Shown here piece after piece: positions 1-6,316 of a stretch of DNA of 64,000 nucleotides. This DNA is from Minicystis rosea (lineage in GTDB: Bacteria; Myxococcota_A; Polyangia; Polyangiales; Polyangiaceae): positions 8,107,703 through 8,171,702 of the forward strand of contig CP016211.1 in NCBI GenBank assembly GCA_001931535.1, in the 5' to 3' direction. How positions within the stretch are numbered: position 1 is the stretch's first letter; each line of letters opens with the position of its first letter. The notes beneath the pieces are model-generated. The model saw only the letters and a list, made by a program, of their open reading frames with translations, was not told the DNA's origin and did no database searches. Both the position numbers and the translations under genes were made by a program.

Positions 1-43
1 CGGAGAGGCCGGTGACCACGACGACGCGGACACGCTCGCTCAT
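1..43 (-). CDS. rapZ: RapZ-type RNase adapter / nucleotide-binding protein, N-terminus only (cut by window edge)
   Basis: Only 14 codons are inside the window, reading MSERVRVVVVTGLS with the first base of a Gly codon at the edge. This is the beta-strand and start of the P-loop (GLSGxGKS) expected at the N-terminus of RapZ/YvcJ proteins. The start ATG follows GAGGT four bases upstream. Position directly downstream of hprK is the standard place for rapZ in proteobacterial ptsN-hprK clusters, and this is the main support. RapZ proteins bind nucleotides and, in Escherichia coli, target a small RNA for RNase E; the role in myxobacteria is not known. The identification rests on 14 residues plus context. 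Confidence 0.7.
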   Translation of the reverse strand, partial: MSERVRVVVVTGLS

Positions 44-161
44 CTGCACCTCGTGAACACGAAGGCCGCCACGCCCTCGTGGAGGTAGCACGCAGGCCCG
101 CGCGCGCCGATGCTCGAGGCGGGGAATCCATGGCGCGGTGCAGCGATCGAGGGCGCGCGGA

Positions 162-1418
162 TCATCCCTGCCCCCTCGGTTTGTTGCGGGTCGACGGAGG
201 GCCGCTCGCGCCCGACTCGGGCGGACGTGGAGGCATGCGCGGGCGCGCCGGGTTCGGCATCGTCTGCGGGCCCATCGGCGGAGGCGGCGCGGTGGGGCGC
301 GCGCCCGGGAGCGGCGCCGGTGTGCCCGACGAAGGAACCAGGCTGCTGCGGACCGGCGGCAACACCGCGGACTCGTCGTGACGCGACTCGCGCGGCGCGA
401 GCGCACCTTCGGGCGCTTCGGGCCCGCCGCCGAGGAGCGCGCCTTCGAGGTTGCCGAAGAACTCGCGCGCCGCGTGATGACCGGCGTTCTTGAGCAGCTC
501 GTTGCGGGCCGCGACCTCGAGGATGGAGGCCATGTCGCGGCCGGGGCGCACGGGGATCACCAGCTCGCGGATCTTCACGCCGAGGATGGTGTGATGGCGA
601 TCGTCGAGGCCCATCCGATCGTACTCGGTGTCCTTCGACCACTCCACGAGGCGGACCACCACGTCGATGCGCTTGCGCTCGCGGATGGCGGTGACGCCGA
701 AGAGATCTTTGATGTTGAGAATGCCGAGGCCGCGCACCTCGAGGTGGTGGCGAAGCAGCTCGGCCGCGGCGCCGAAGACCATGCCCGGCGGGCGGTAGTC
801 GCACTCCACCGCGTCGTCGGCGACGAGGCGGTGACCGCGCATCACGAGATCGAGCGCGGTCTCGCTCTTGCCGATGGCGCTCGGGCCGACGAGGAGCAAG
901 CCGACACCGAAGACGTCGACGAGCACACCATGCAGGCGCACCCGCGGCGCCAGGCGATCGTCGAGGAGCGCATGCAGCGTGTTGATCGTGACGCTGGAGC
1001 GATCGTTGGAGAGGAGCAAAGGCGTCTCCGCTTCCTCCGCGCACTGCGCGAGCTCGGGCACCGGCATGACGCCCACGCCTGAGCTGTCGCCGTCGTGGTG
1101 CATCGCCTGCGTGATGATCACGCACGAGAGACCGAGGCGGAAGAAGCCTGAGAGATAGCGGCGGCGATCGTCCGCGTTCAAGCGGTGGAGGAAAGAAAGC
1201 TCCGTCTGGCCGAGGATCTGGATGCGCGTCGGGACGATGCCGTGGAAATGCCCCACGAGCGCGAGGCCCGATTTCTGAATGCGCGCGTGCTTGATGTAAC
1301 GATCGAGGCCAGCTTCGCCGGCGAGGAGGACGAGATCGATCCCGAGGGCGGGATCGCTCATCAGACCGCGCACGGTGAGCGCGGGCGGCGGGGTCGAGAC
1401 GGGCACGCCGCCGTTCAC
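162..1418 (-). CDS. hprK: HPr kinase/phosphorylase with Pro-rich C-terminal tail
   Basis: HPr(Ser) kinase/phosphorylase phosphorylates a serine of HPr-type carrier proteins and reverses it. The 418-residue protein has the N-terminal DRTGG-like domain and the catalytic core: LHGVLVDVFGVG with the catalytic His near residue 163, the P-loop GPSAIGKS at about 178-185, GHRLVADD after it, and the HprK signature RHHLEVRGLG at about 223-232. The second Gly of the usual GDSGIGKS loop is Ala here. From about residue 330 there is a roughly 90-residue Pro/Arg/Ala-rich tail not found in Firmicutes enzymes. The GTG start at 1418 is chosen because it overlaps the ptsN stop as GTGA and follows GGGAG; the next in-frame ATG lies 19 codons downstream. 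Transcribed ptsN-hprK-rapZ. Confidence 0.93.
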   Translation of the reverse strand: MNGGVPVSTPPPALTVRGLMSDPALGIDLVLLAGEAGLDRYIKHARIQKSGLALVGHFHGIVPTRIQILGQTELSFLHRLNADDRRRYLSGFFRLGLSCVIITQAMHHDGDSSGVGVMPVPELAQCAEEAETPLLLSNDRSSVTINTLHALLDDRLAPRVRLHGVLVDVFGVGLLLVGPSAIGKSETALDLVMRGHRLVADDAVECDYRPPGMVFGAAAELLRHHLEVRGLGILNIKDLFGVTAIRERKRIDVVVRLVEWSKDTEYDRMGLDDRHHTILGVKIRELVIPVRPGRDMASILEVAARNELLKNAGHHAAREFFGNLEGALLGGGPEAPEGALAPRESRHDESAVLPPVRSSLVPSSGTPAPLPGARPTAPPPPMGPQTMPNPARPRMPPRPPESGASGPPSTRNKPRGQG

Positions 1419-1897
1419 GAGGCCCCCGATCTCCCGTCCTCCGCGGCGATCAGCTCGAAGGCGTTGCGACCCGTGCGGGCGGCGAGGAGCCTCGCGCGGA
1501 AGCTTTCGTCGCGCAGGAGCTTGGAGACCCGCGCGAGCCACTTGAGGTGCTCGACCGTGTCGCCCGGCGGGCCGACGATGGCGAAGTGGATCGAGACCGG
1601 CGCGCCGTCGATGGCGTCGAACGGGATCGGCGACGGGCAGATGAGCACCGCGCCGATGAAGCGATCGAGGCTGCCGATGCGGCCATGCGGCATGGCCACG
1701 CCGCTGCCGATGCCGGTCGACTGGATGCGCTCGCGCTCGGCGAGCACGCGCTCCACGTCATCGGCGGTGAAGATGGTTTGTCGATGCGCGAGCAGCCCGG
1801 CGAGCCGGCGGACGGCCTCCGGCTTGGAGCGCACCAGGCCCTCGGCTTCGCCGGCGACGGAGACGCGCTCGGGGGTGAGGATATCGCTGACGCCCAT
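1415..1897 (-). CDS. ptsN: PTS IIA(Ntr)-like phosphotransfer protein
   Basis: 160-residue EIIA domain of the nitrogen-type PTS, a cytoplasmic phosphocarrier and regulator rather than a sugar transporter. The phospho-accepting His is His71 in the motif STGIGSGVAMPHGR, with the usual downstream hydrophobic strand AVLICPSPIPFDAIDG and the helix GDTVEHLKWLARVSKLL. Length matches the family (about 150-160). The start ATG follows AGGA. Its stop overlaps the hprK start by four bases, so the two are very likely translationally coupled. An intrinsic terminator separates it from hpf upstream, so it probably has its own promoter in the 1898-2032 interval, where no convincing box was found. Confidence 0.92.
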   Translation of the reverse strand: MGVSDILTPERVSVAGEAEGLVRSKPEAVRRLAGLLAHRQTIFTADDVERVLAERERIQSTGIGSGVAMPHGRIGSLDRFIGAVLICPSPIPFDAIDGAPVSIHFAIVGPPGDTVEHLKWLARVSKLLRDESFRARLLAARTGRNAFELIAAEDGRSGAS

Positions 1898-2032
1898 GGT
1901 CCTGTTTGGGGTTGATCCCGGCTGGGGTGGGAGGCGGACGTGGGCCGCGCACGGCCGAGGTCAGGGAACGTTGTCTGGTCCTTCGCTGCGCCTCCGCCGT
2001 GCAGAGGCGCGCGATCGTCGCACGGAAGTAAA

Positions 2033-2073
2033 CGAGCCGCGGGGACACCCCCGGACGGGCGCCCCGCGGCTCG
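2033..2073 (-). terminator. Intrinsic terminator after hpf
   Basis: A perfect 12-bp inverted repeat (CGAGCCGCGGGG and its complement CCCCGCGGCTCG) with a 17-base loop begins 10 bases after the hpf stop in the minus direction and is followed by TTTACTT. This is the best Rho-independent terminator shape in the window and splits the hpf unit from ptsN. Confidence 0.8.
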
Positions 2074-2082
2074 ACACGATGA

Positions 2083-2451
2083 CTACGATCGCGAGCTGCG
2101 CGTGCTCACCTGCGAGGCGCGCTCGGCGTCGGCAGCGAACTGGCCTGCCGTCGTACCGCCGCGCTTCTTCGCCATCGTGGCGCCCTTCTGGTGCTGGATT
2201 TGCCGCTCCAGCTTGTCGAGAACCATATCGATCGAAGCGTACATGTCGTCGCTTCTCTCGGTGGCGTGGAAATGGCCGCCTCCTGCTTGGATGGCGACGT
2301 CGGCGACATGCTCGAGGCCCTCGACGGAGAGCGTCACCTGCGCAGTCATGGCTTGCCGAAGGAACTTCTGAAGCTTCGCCACCTTATCGGTGGTGTGCTT
2401 CTTCACCGCTTCGGTTCCTTCCATGTGGCGGAACGTGATCGTGATGTTCAT
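2083..2451 (-). CDS. hpf: Short ribosome hibernation promoting factor (HPF/YfiA family)
   Basis: 122-residue S30AE-family protein that binds idle 70S ribosomes. It begins MNITITFRHMEGTEAVKKH and contains the conserved helix SDDMYASIDMVLDKLERQI, followed by a basic, Ser-rich tail; it lacks the extra dimerisation domain of long HPF. Longer upstream in-frame starts exist, but the conserved N-terminal strand begins at this ATG and AAGGAAGG lies upstream of it. In many proteobacteria hpf follows rpoN and precedes ptsN; here lptB is the upstream neighbour, 148 bp away, with no rpoN. Confidence 0.92.
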   Translation of the reverse strand: MNITITFRHMEGTEAVKKHTTDKVAKLQKFLRQAMTAQVTLSVEGLEHVADVAIQAGGGHFHATERSDDMYASIDMVLDKLERQIQHQKGATMAKKRGGTTAGQFAADAERASQVSTRSSRS

Positions 2452-2599
2452 CGGGACTCTGCCTTCCTTCGTCCTGAAAACGAGAATGCTGTCCGGAAGC
2501 GGGGCACGACACGACCATGTTACCACCGGGCGCGGCCAATTTCGCGCGTCGAAATCGTCGAGATCGGGCTCTCTCGTCTCCCGCGCGTGCGGCGCGCAT

Positions 2600-3349
2600 T
2601 TATTCCGAAGATCGGGCCGATCCGGGAGCGGCCGCCCCGCCGGCGGCGTAATGCTTGCGCACCAACGGGAGCCCGAGAAAATCGGGCGGCGGCGCGATCA
2701 CGGCCACCTCGCCGCCGAGCAGCAGCGCGGCGCGATCACAGAGACGCAGCGCCTCCTCGACGTGGTGATCGGCGAGCACGACGGCGGCACCGGCTTGCGC
2801 AGCGCGGCGCAGGAGCGCGCCTGCCCGCTCGGCGCCGAGCGGATCGATGGCCGCGAAGGGCTCGTCACAAAGGAGCACGCGCGGCGCAGCGGAGAGCGCA
2901 CGGCCGAGCTCGAGGCGACGCCGCTCTCCACCCGAGAGCGACGAAGCACGGACGGAGGCGCGTCCGTCGAGGCCGAGATCGGCCAGCAGCGCGGCGGGCT
3001 CGGGCGTGGGGCCCGCAGGCCGCGGCGCGAGCCGGCGAAACGCCGCGAGGTTCTCGGCGACCGTGAGATCCCAAAGCACGCTCGGTGTCTGCGGGACGTA
3101 GCCGAGACCACGACGCGCGCGCTGCCACAATGGGAGCGCGGTCACGTCCTCTCCGGCGAGGCGCACGCATCCCGAGGCCACGCGCTCCTCACCGGCCAAG
3201 GCGCGGAACAGCGTGCTCTTGCCGGCGCCGCTCGGACCGAAGACGCCGAGCACTTCGCCGGCCGCGACCTCGAGGCACACGTCGCGCAGCACGATCGTGC
3301 CGCCCAGCCGAACGCCGATCCCTTCGGCGGAGAGCGCGATCTCGCTCAC
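2600..3349 (-). CDS. lptB: LptB-type LPS export ABC ATPase
   Basis: 249-residue ATP-binding subunit of the LptBFG transporter that extracts lipopolysaccharide from the inner membrane. Seen: Walker A GPSGAGKST (about 38-46), Q-loop at VPQTPS (about Q87), signature LSGGERRR (138-145), Walker B VLLCDEPFAAIDP (Glu163 catalytic) and switch His in ADHHVEEAL (about 195). The phrases DEPFAAIDP and ADHHVEEAL resemble the DEPFAGVDP and DHNVRE of LptB more than other ABC ATPases. The GTG start at 3349 overlaps the lptA stop as GTGA. The usual partner permeases LptF/LptG are not in the window. Confidence 0.88.
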   Translation of the reverse strand: MSEIALSAEGIGVRLGGTIVLRDVCLEVAAGEVLGVFGPSGAGKSTLFRALAGEERVASGCVRLAGEDVTALPLWQRARRGLGYVPQTPSVLWDLTVAENLAAFRRLAPRPAGPTPEPAALLADLGLDGRASVRASSLSGGERRRLELGRALSAAPRVLLCDEPFAAIDPLGAERAGALLRRAAQAGAAVVLADHHVEEALRLCDRAALLLGGEVAVIAPPPDFLGLPLVRKHYAAGGAAAPGSARSSE

Positions 3350-3834
3350 GGCGCGGGCTTGGCGCTCCCATCGGGACGAGGGAGCGGGAACGATCCCTTC
3401 ACGTCCGTCATCGAGACGCGCGCCGTCGCGATGTTGATGGTCGCCTTCTCGGCGGTGATCCAGCCTTCGCCGCGGGTGATGCGCACGCCGCCGCGCAACG
3501 AGAGGGCCCGCGTCGCGAAATCGATCTCGACCTCCGGCGCCTCGGCGCGCACGCCCTTCACCTCGGCGACCACGCCGCCCGAGGCCTTGGCCCATTTCAC
3601 GTTGGGGACTTCGTCGTAGCGCACGTCGACGCGCGGGGCGCGCACCGCCATCGCGCCGCGCGTGAGCTTGACGTGACCGGCGAGCACGGCCGTCTTCGCT
3701 TCGACGTCGAGATCGAGCTGATCCGCCGCCATCGCGAGAGGCTCGCCGTCGGGAGGCTCGGCGGCGATCGGACGCGTCTCGGCCGCGAAGGTCGCGACGA
3801 GCAGAGCAGCGACGATCGGCGGGAGGCGGCGCAT
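3346..3834 (-). CDS. lptA: LptA/OstA-like periplasmic LPS-bridge protein
   Basis: 162-residue secreted protein with a signal peptide (MRRLPPIVAALLVATFAAE, cleavage near Ala-Glu) and an OstA-type beta-jellyroll pattern: MAADQLDLDVEAKTAVLAG, then repeated short strands ending in RITRGEGWITAEKATINI. It would form part of the periplasmic LPS bridge. Overlap by four bases with lptB supports this. A longer upstream reading exists, but the signal peptide starts at this ATG and a TACGAT box sits nine bases upstream, pointing to a short or absent leader. No LptC is recognisable next to it; the adjacent upstream gene is unrelated. Confidence 0.82.
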   Translation of the reverse strand: MRRLPPIVAALLVATFAAETRPIAAEPPDGEPLAMAADQLDLDVEAKTAVLAGHVKLTRGAMAVRAPRVDVRYDEVPNVKWAKASGGVVAEVKGVRAEAPEVEIDFATRALSLRGGVRITRGEGWITAEKATINIATARVSMTDVKGSFPLPRPDGSAKPAP

Positions 3835-3843
3835 GCGCGAGCG

Positions 3844-3849
3844 ATCGTA
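3844..3849 (-). promoter_or_regulatory. TACGAT -10-like box before lptA
   Basis: TACGAT on the minus strand, nine bases before the lptA ATG. The expected transcription start would fall within a few bases of the start codon. Part of the recurring TAnnnT pattern of this window. Confidence 0.5.
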
Positions 3850-3931
3850 GCACACGCGGCCCACGGCCCGTCCGCCGGCGATCGCCCGCACCGTCACATC
3901 TCGTGAAGCGGCGAACGGCGAGCCGTGAAGG

Positions 3932-4285
3932 TCACGCCGCGGAGGCGAGATCCTCGGGCGTCACGCCGACCTCGGGCTCGGGCCGGTACAGCTCGAAGAC
4001 CACCGCGTGCAGCGCGACGTCGAAGCTCACGGCCCGCGCGCGGCACATCGTGCGGCCGAGCGTGAGCCGCTCGACCCCGATGGGACGGAGCTGCTCCAAG
4101 AGCTCCGCGGGGCTGTGCGTCGAAGCCATCTGCACGATGACGGTCTCGTCGGTGCGCCGCAGCGCCAGGCCGAACGAGAACGCGATGCTGCCAAACGAAC
4201 CCTCGCTCGCGGCGGGGCGACGCACGAGGCCCGCGAGGGGCCAATCGCCGACACCGTCGAGCTGCGCCGTGTCTGCTTTCTTCAT
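3932..4285 (-). CDS. Conserved-looking small protein, unknown function
   Basis: 117-residue protein starting MKKADTAQLDGVGDWPLAG. It is an alternating alpha/beta sequence with no signal peptide or membrane segment (core FGSIAFSFGLALRRTDETVI and VSFDVALHAVVFELYRPEP) and no motif I recognise. The codon pattern is GC-rich at third positions like its neighbours. The ATG is chosen because it is the first one before the folded-looking region; no clear Shine-Dalgarno or TAnnnT box was found. It lies between lptA and the diguanylate cyclase on the same strand with gaps of about 100 bases, so operon membership is unclear. Confidence 0.6.
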   Translation of the reverse strand: MKKADTAQLDGVGDWPLAGLVRRPAASEGSFGSIAFSFGLALRRTDETVIVQMASTHSPAELLEQLRPIGVERLTLGRTMCRARAVSFDVALHAVVFELYRPEPEVGVTPEDLASAA

Positions 4286-4382
4286 GTCGATCAGGTTCGC
4301 GCGAACGGGCGACCTTGTGTTGGCAACATCGATGCGATTGGGTGTCCGCGGCGTGTCGTCGTGCCTCCGCGTGCGATGCCCC

Positions 4383-5372
4383 TCACCCGTCGGCGCCGGT
4401 CTCGTCAGCGACGACACGGTTCTTCCCGGCGCGCTTGGCGCGGTAGAGCGCCTCGTCGGCGCGACGGAGGAACGCGTCGCGCCGCTCGCCCGGACGGCGC
4501 GCGGCGGCACCGATGGAGAGCGTGATGCGCGCGCTCGGCACGATCTCCGTGGTGGCCATGGTCTCGCGCACACGCTCGGCGACGGCGAGCGCATGCGTGA
4601 GGGGCGCCCCCGGCAGCGCGACGAGGAACTCCTCACCGCCGAGGCGAACGGTGCGATCGCTGCGCCGCACGACGGACGCCAGCGTCCGCACCACCGCGCG
4701 CAGCACCTCGTCACCGGCGGCGTGGCCGAGCCGATCGTTCAGGAGCTTGAAATCATCGATGTCGCACATGAGCACGGAGATGGGATCGCTCGCGTCGCCG
4801 TCGTCGGGCAGGAGCTCGTCGAGACCGCGACGGTTGAGCGCGAGCGTCAGCGGATCGGTGTGGGCGACGCGCTGGAGGCGCGCGACGTCGAGGTACGGCG
4901 TGGCCATGTCGGCGACGACACGCAGCCAGCGCTCGTGCTCGGGCCCGAAGGCGCATGGCTCCGGTGACGACGTGGCGAGCACGCCGATGCAGCCTTCGAC
5001 GCCGAGAAGAGGGACGCCGAGAAACGACGCGAGGGGCGCCGTGCGGCCCGGGCGCGGCGCGAAGCGGCGATCGCGCTCGGCATAATCGACGCGCAGGGGC
5101 TCGCCGTGCGCGGCGACCCAGCCGACGAGCCCTTCGCCGATGGTGAACGCGAGGCCCTCTGTGTCGTGGATCGGCCCGCCCGTGCGCGCCGCCACGAGGA
5201 GCCTCGTGCAGCTCGCGTCGAGCAGGCGCAGGCTGACGCGCTCGACGCCCAGGATCGCCGCAGCGCTCTCCGTCACGTGCGCGAGCTTGGCTTCGAGCGG
5301 CCCTACGCCGCGCAACCCGTCGACGAGCTGCAGCAGCACGGCGCTCGGATCCGCAGAGAGCGCGGGGCTCAT
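4383..5372 (-). CDS. GAF-GGDEF diguanylate cyclase
   Basis: 329-residue cytoplasmic protein. Residues about 20-165 form a GAF sensor domain (GVERVSLRLLD, EGLVGWVAAHGEPLRV, SFLGVPLLG). The C-terminal half is a GGDEF domain with the active-site motif GGEEF at about 245-249, and an inhibitory I-site RRSD five residues before it, so product feedback by cyclic di-GMP is expected. No membrane segment. Predicted to make c-di-GMP from two GTP in response to an unknown small ligand. The start was set at MSPALSADPSAV because TATGAT lies six bases upstream; 39 upstream in-frame codons look non-coding. Confidence 0.9.
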   Translation of the reverse strand: MSPALSADPSAVLLQLVDGLRGVGPLEAKLAHVTESAAAILGVERVSLRLLDASCTRLLVAARTGGPIHDTEGLAFTIGEGLVGWVAAHGEPLRVDYAERDRRFAPRPGRTAPLASFLGVPLLGVEGCIGVLATSSPEPCAFGPEHERWLRVVADMATPYLDVARLQRVAHTDPLTLALNRRGLDELLPDDGDASDPISVLMCDIDDFKLLNDRLGHAAGDEVLRAVVRTLASVVRRSDRTVRLGGEEFLVALPGAPLTHALAVAERVRETMATTEIVPSARITLSIGAAARRPGERRDAFLRRADEALYRAKRAGKNRVVADETGADG

Positions 5373-5378
5373 ACGAGG

Positions 5379-5384
5379 ATCATA
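5379..5384 (-). promoter_or_regulatory. TATGAT -10-like box before the diguanylate cyclase
   Basis: Five of six bases match the TATAAT consensus, and the box ends six bases before the ATG, implying an essentially leaderless transcript. Confidence 0.55.
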
Positions 5385-5507
5385 GTGTGCCCGCGCGACG
5401 CACGCGTTGCCTCTCCGCGACGAGCCCTCGACGAGCACGCGCGCTCCGAGCGTGATTTCGTGGGTGCCCCAGCCCTCACCGGTGCGCAACGCCGCACCGT
5501 GGGACCG

Positions 5508-5681
5508 TCACCGCCGCTCGATCGCACGCAGGATCCTGGCGAAACGGCGAAGCGCGCGCCGCCTCCGCGCATGCTCCCGCGACGAGAGCACCTCCCGGGC
5601 GAGGGCCATCTCCGCGAGCGCGCTCGCCCGGCGTCGTTCGGTGATCACGAGAACATCCCCGTTCTGACGCTGAAATGTCAT
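5508..5681 (-). CDS. Possible 57-residue basic protein
   Basis: Short reading frame starting MTFQRQNGDVLVITERRR and ending RRFARILRAIERR. It is rich in Arg and amphipathic-helix-like, with GC-rich third codon positions and AGGA 12 bases before the ATG. It sits in the otherwise empty 456-base interval between the diguanylate cyclase and the sigma-1.1-like gene, on the same strand. No family recognised. High-GC DNA makes chance frames common, so this is tentative. The rest of the interval (5373-5507 and 5682-5828) shows nothing I can support. Confidence 0.35.
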   Translation of the reverse strand: MTFQRQNGDVLVITERRRASALAEMALAREVLSSREHARRRRALRRFARILRAIERR

Positions 5682-5828
5682 GCGATGACGTTCCTACCAC
5701 CGTGCGTCCCGAGCACCACACGTGGGCCGAGCCTCTCGACGAGCGAGCGGAGAGGACGCGCCGCGGCGGCGGAGGATGCGTTTCGCTCGCCGGACGCAGG
5801 AGCTCTCCCGTCGCAAGCTGACCGATGG

Positions 5829-6224
5829 TCAGTCGGGGAGACGGCGAGGCTTCGCGGCGGCGGCCGCGTGCTCCAGCGCGCGGCGCACCGCGTGGACCGG
5901 GTGACCGGAGTCGGTCGCGATCTCGGCGACGGTGGGCCGACGCGCGAGCGCGGTCGCGAGGCGGCGCGCGCTCGCGAGGATCTCGCGCATCACGAGCACG
6001 TCGCGCCCATCCAGCTCCTCGCCGACGCGCAGGCCCTCCGACTCGAGGCGGGCGATGAGCTCGTCGACCTCGTCGGGCGTGATCGCTGCGGCGCCGATCA
6101 CCTCGGAGAGGTCGTTCAGGTGAACGTGGCCCGCGTCACGGTGGCGAGTGAGGAGCTGCTCCAACATACGTTCGACGGCGGCGCGCACATCCGTCGTTCT
6201 GCCATGGGGCCGAACGGCGTGCAC
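5829..6224 (-). CDS. Orphan sigma-70 region 1.1-like protein with region-3-like tail
   Basis: About 131 residues. The core (LLTRHRDAGHVHLNDLSEVI, then ITPDEVDELIARLESEGLRV) matches sigma-70 region 1.1 as seen at the N-terminus of RpoD, where it guards the DNA-binding surfaces of free sigma and occupies the polymerase cleft. The C-terminal part (ATALARRPTVAEIATDSG, HAVRRALEHA) resembles the helix-turn-helix of sigma region 3. Regions 2 and 4 needed for promoter recognition are absent, so it cannot be a sigma factor on its own. A regulator of RNA polymerase or of a sigma factor is inference. Start is uncertain: GTG at 6224 is used, with GTG 6188 and ATG 6167 possible. Confidence 0.7.
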   Translation of the reverse strand: MHAVRPHGRTTDVRAAVERMLEQLLTRHRDAGHVHLNDLSEVIGAAAITPDEVDELIARLESEGLRVGEELDGRDVLVMREILASARRLATALARRPTVAEIATDSGHPVHAVRRALEHAAAAAKPRRLPD

Positions 6225-6240
6225 GAGAGGACGGATCGAC

Positions 6241-6256
6241 GGCGAATCGGCGAATC
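6241..6256. repeat. Direct repeat (GGCGAATC)2 in a divergent intergenic region
   Basis: Two adjacent copies of GGCGAATC lie between the divergently transcribed sigma-1.1-like gene and the PPC lipoprotein, just upstream of the TATGAT box. Could be a regulator site or chance. Confidence 0.4.
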
Positions 6257-6260
6257 GGGG

Positions 6261-6266
6261 TATGAT
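6261..6266 (+). promoter_or_regulatory. TATGAT -10-like box upstream of PPC lipoprotein
   Basis: TATGAT with no convincing -35 hexamer; leader of roughly 43 bases ending in AGGAG (6307-6311) before the ATG at 6317. Confidence 0.4.
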
Positions 6267-6316
6267 GAGGGTCCCCCCCGACGCGGGATCGGTGCGCCTC
6301 GGCGCGAGGAGTGAGA

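Noticed and set aside
138..1082. Plus-strand frames opposite hprK and similar long frames opposite valS, metH and the TPR protein
   Set aside because: All are antisense shadows of strongly supported genes in GC-rich sequence; they have no domains or starts with signals.
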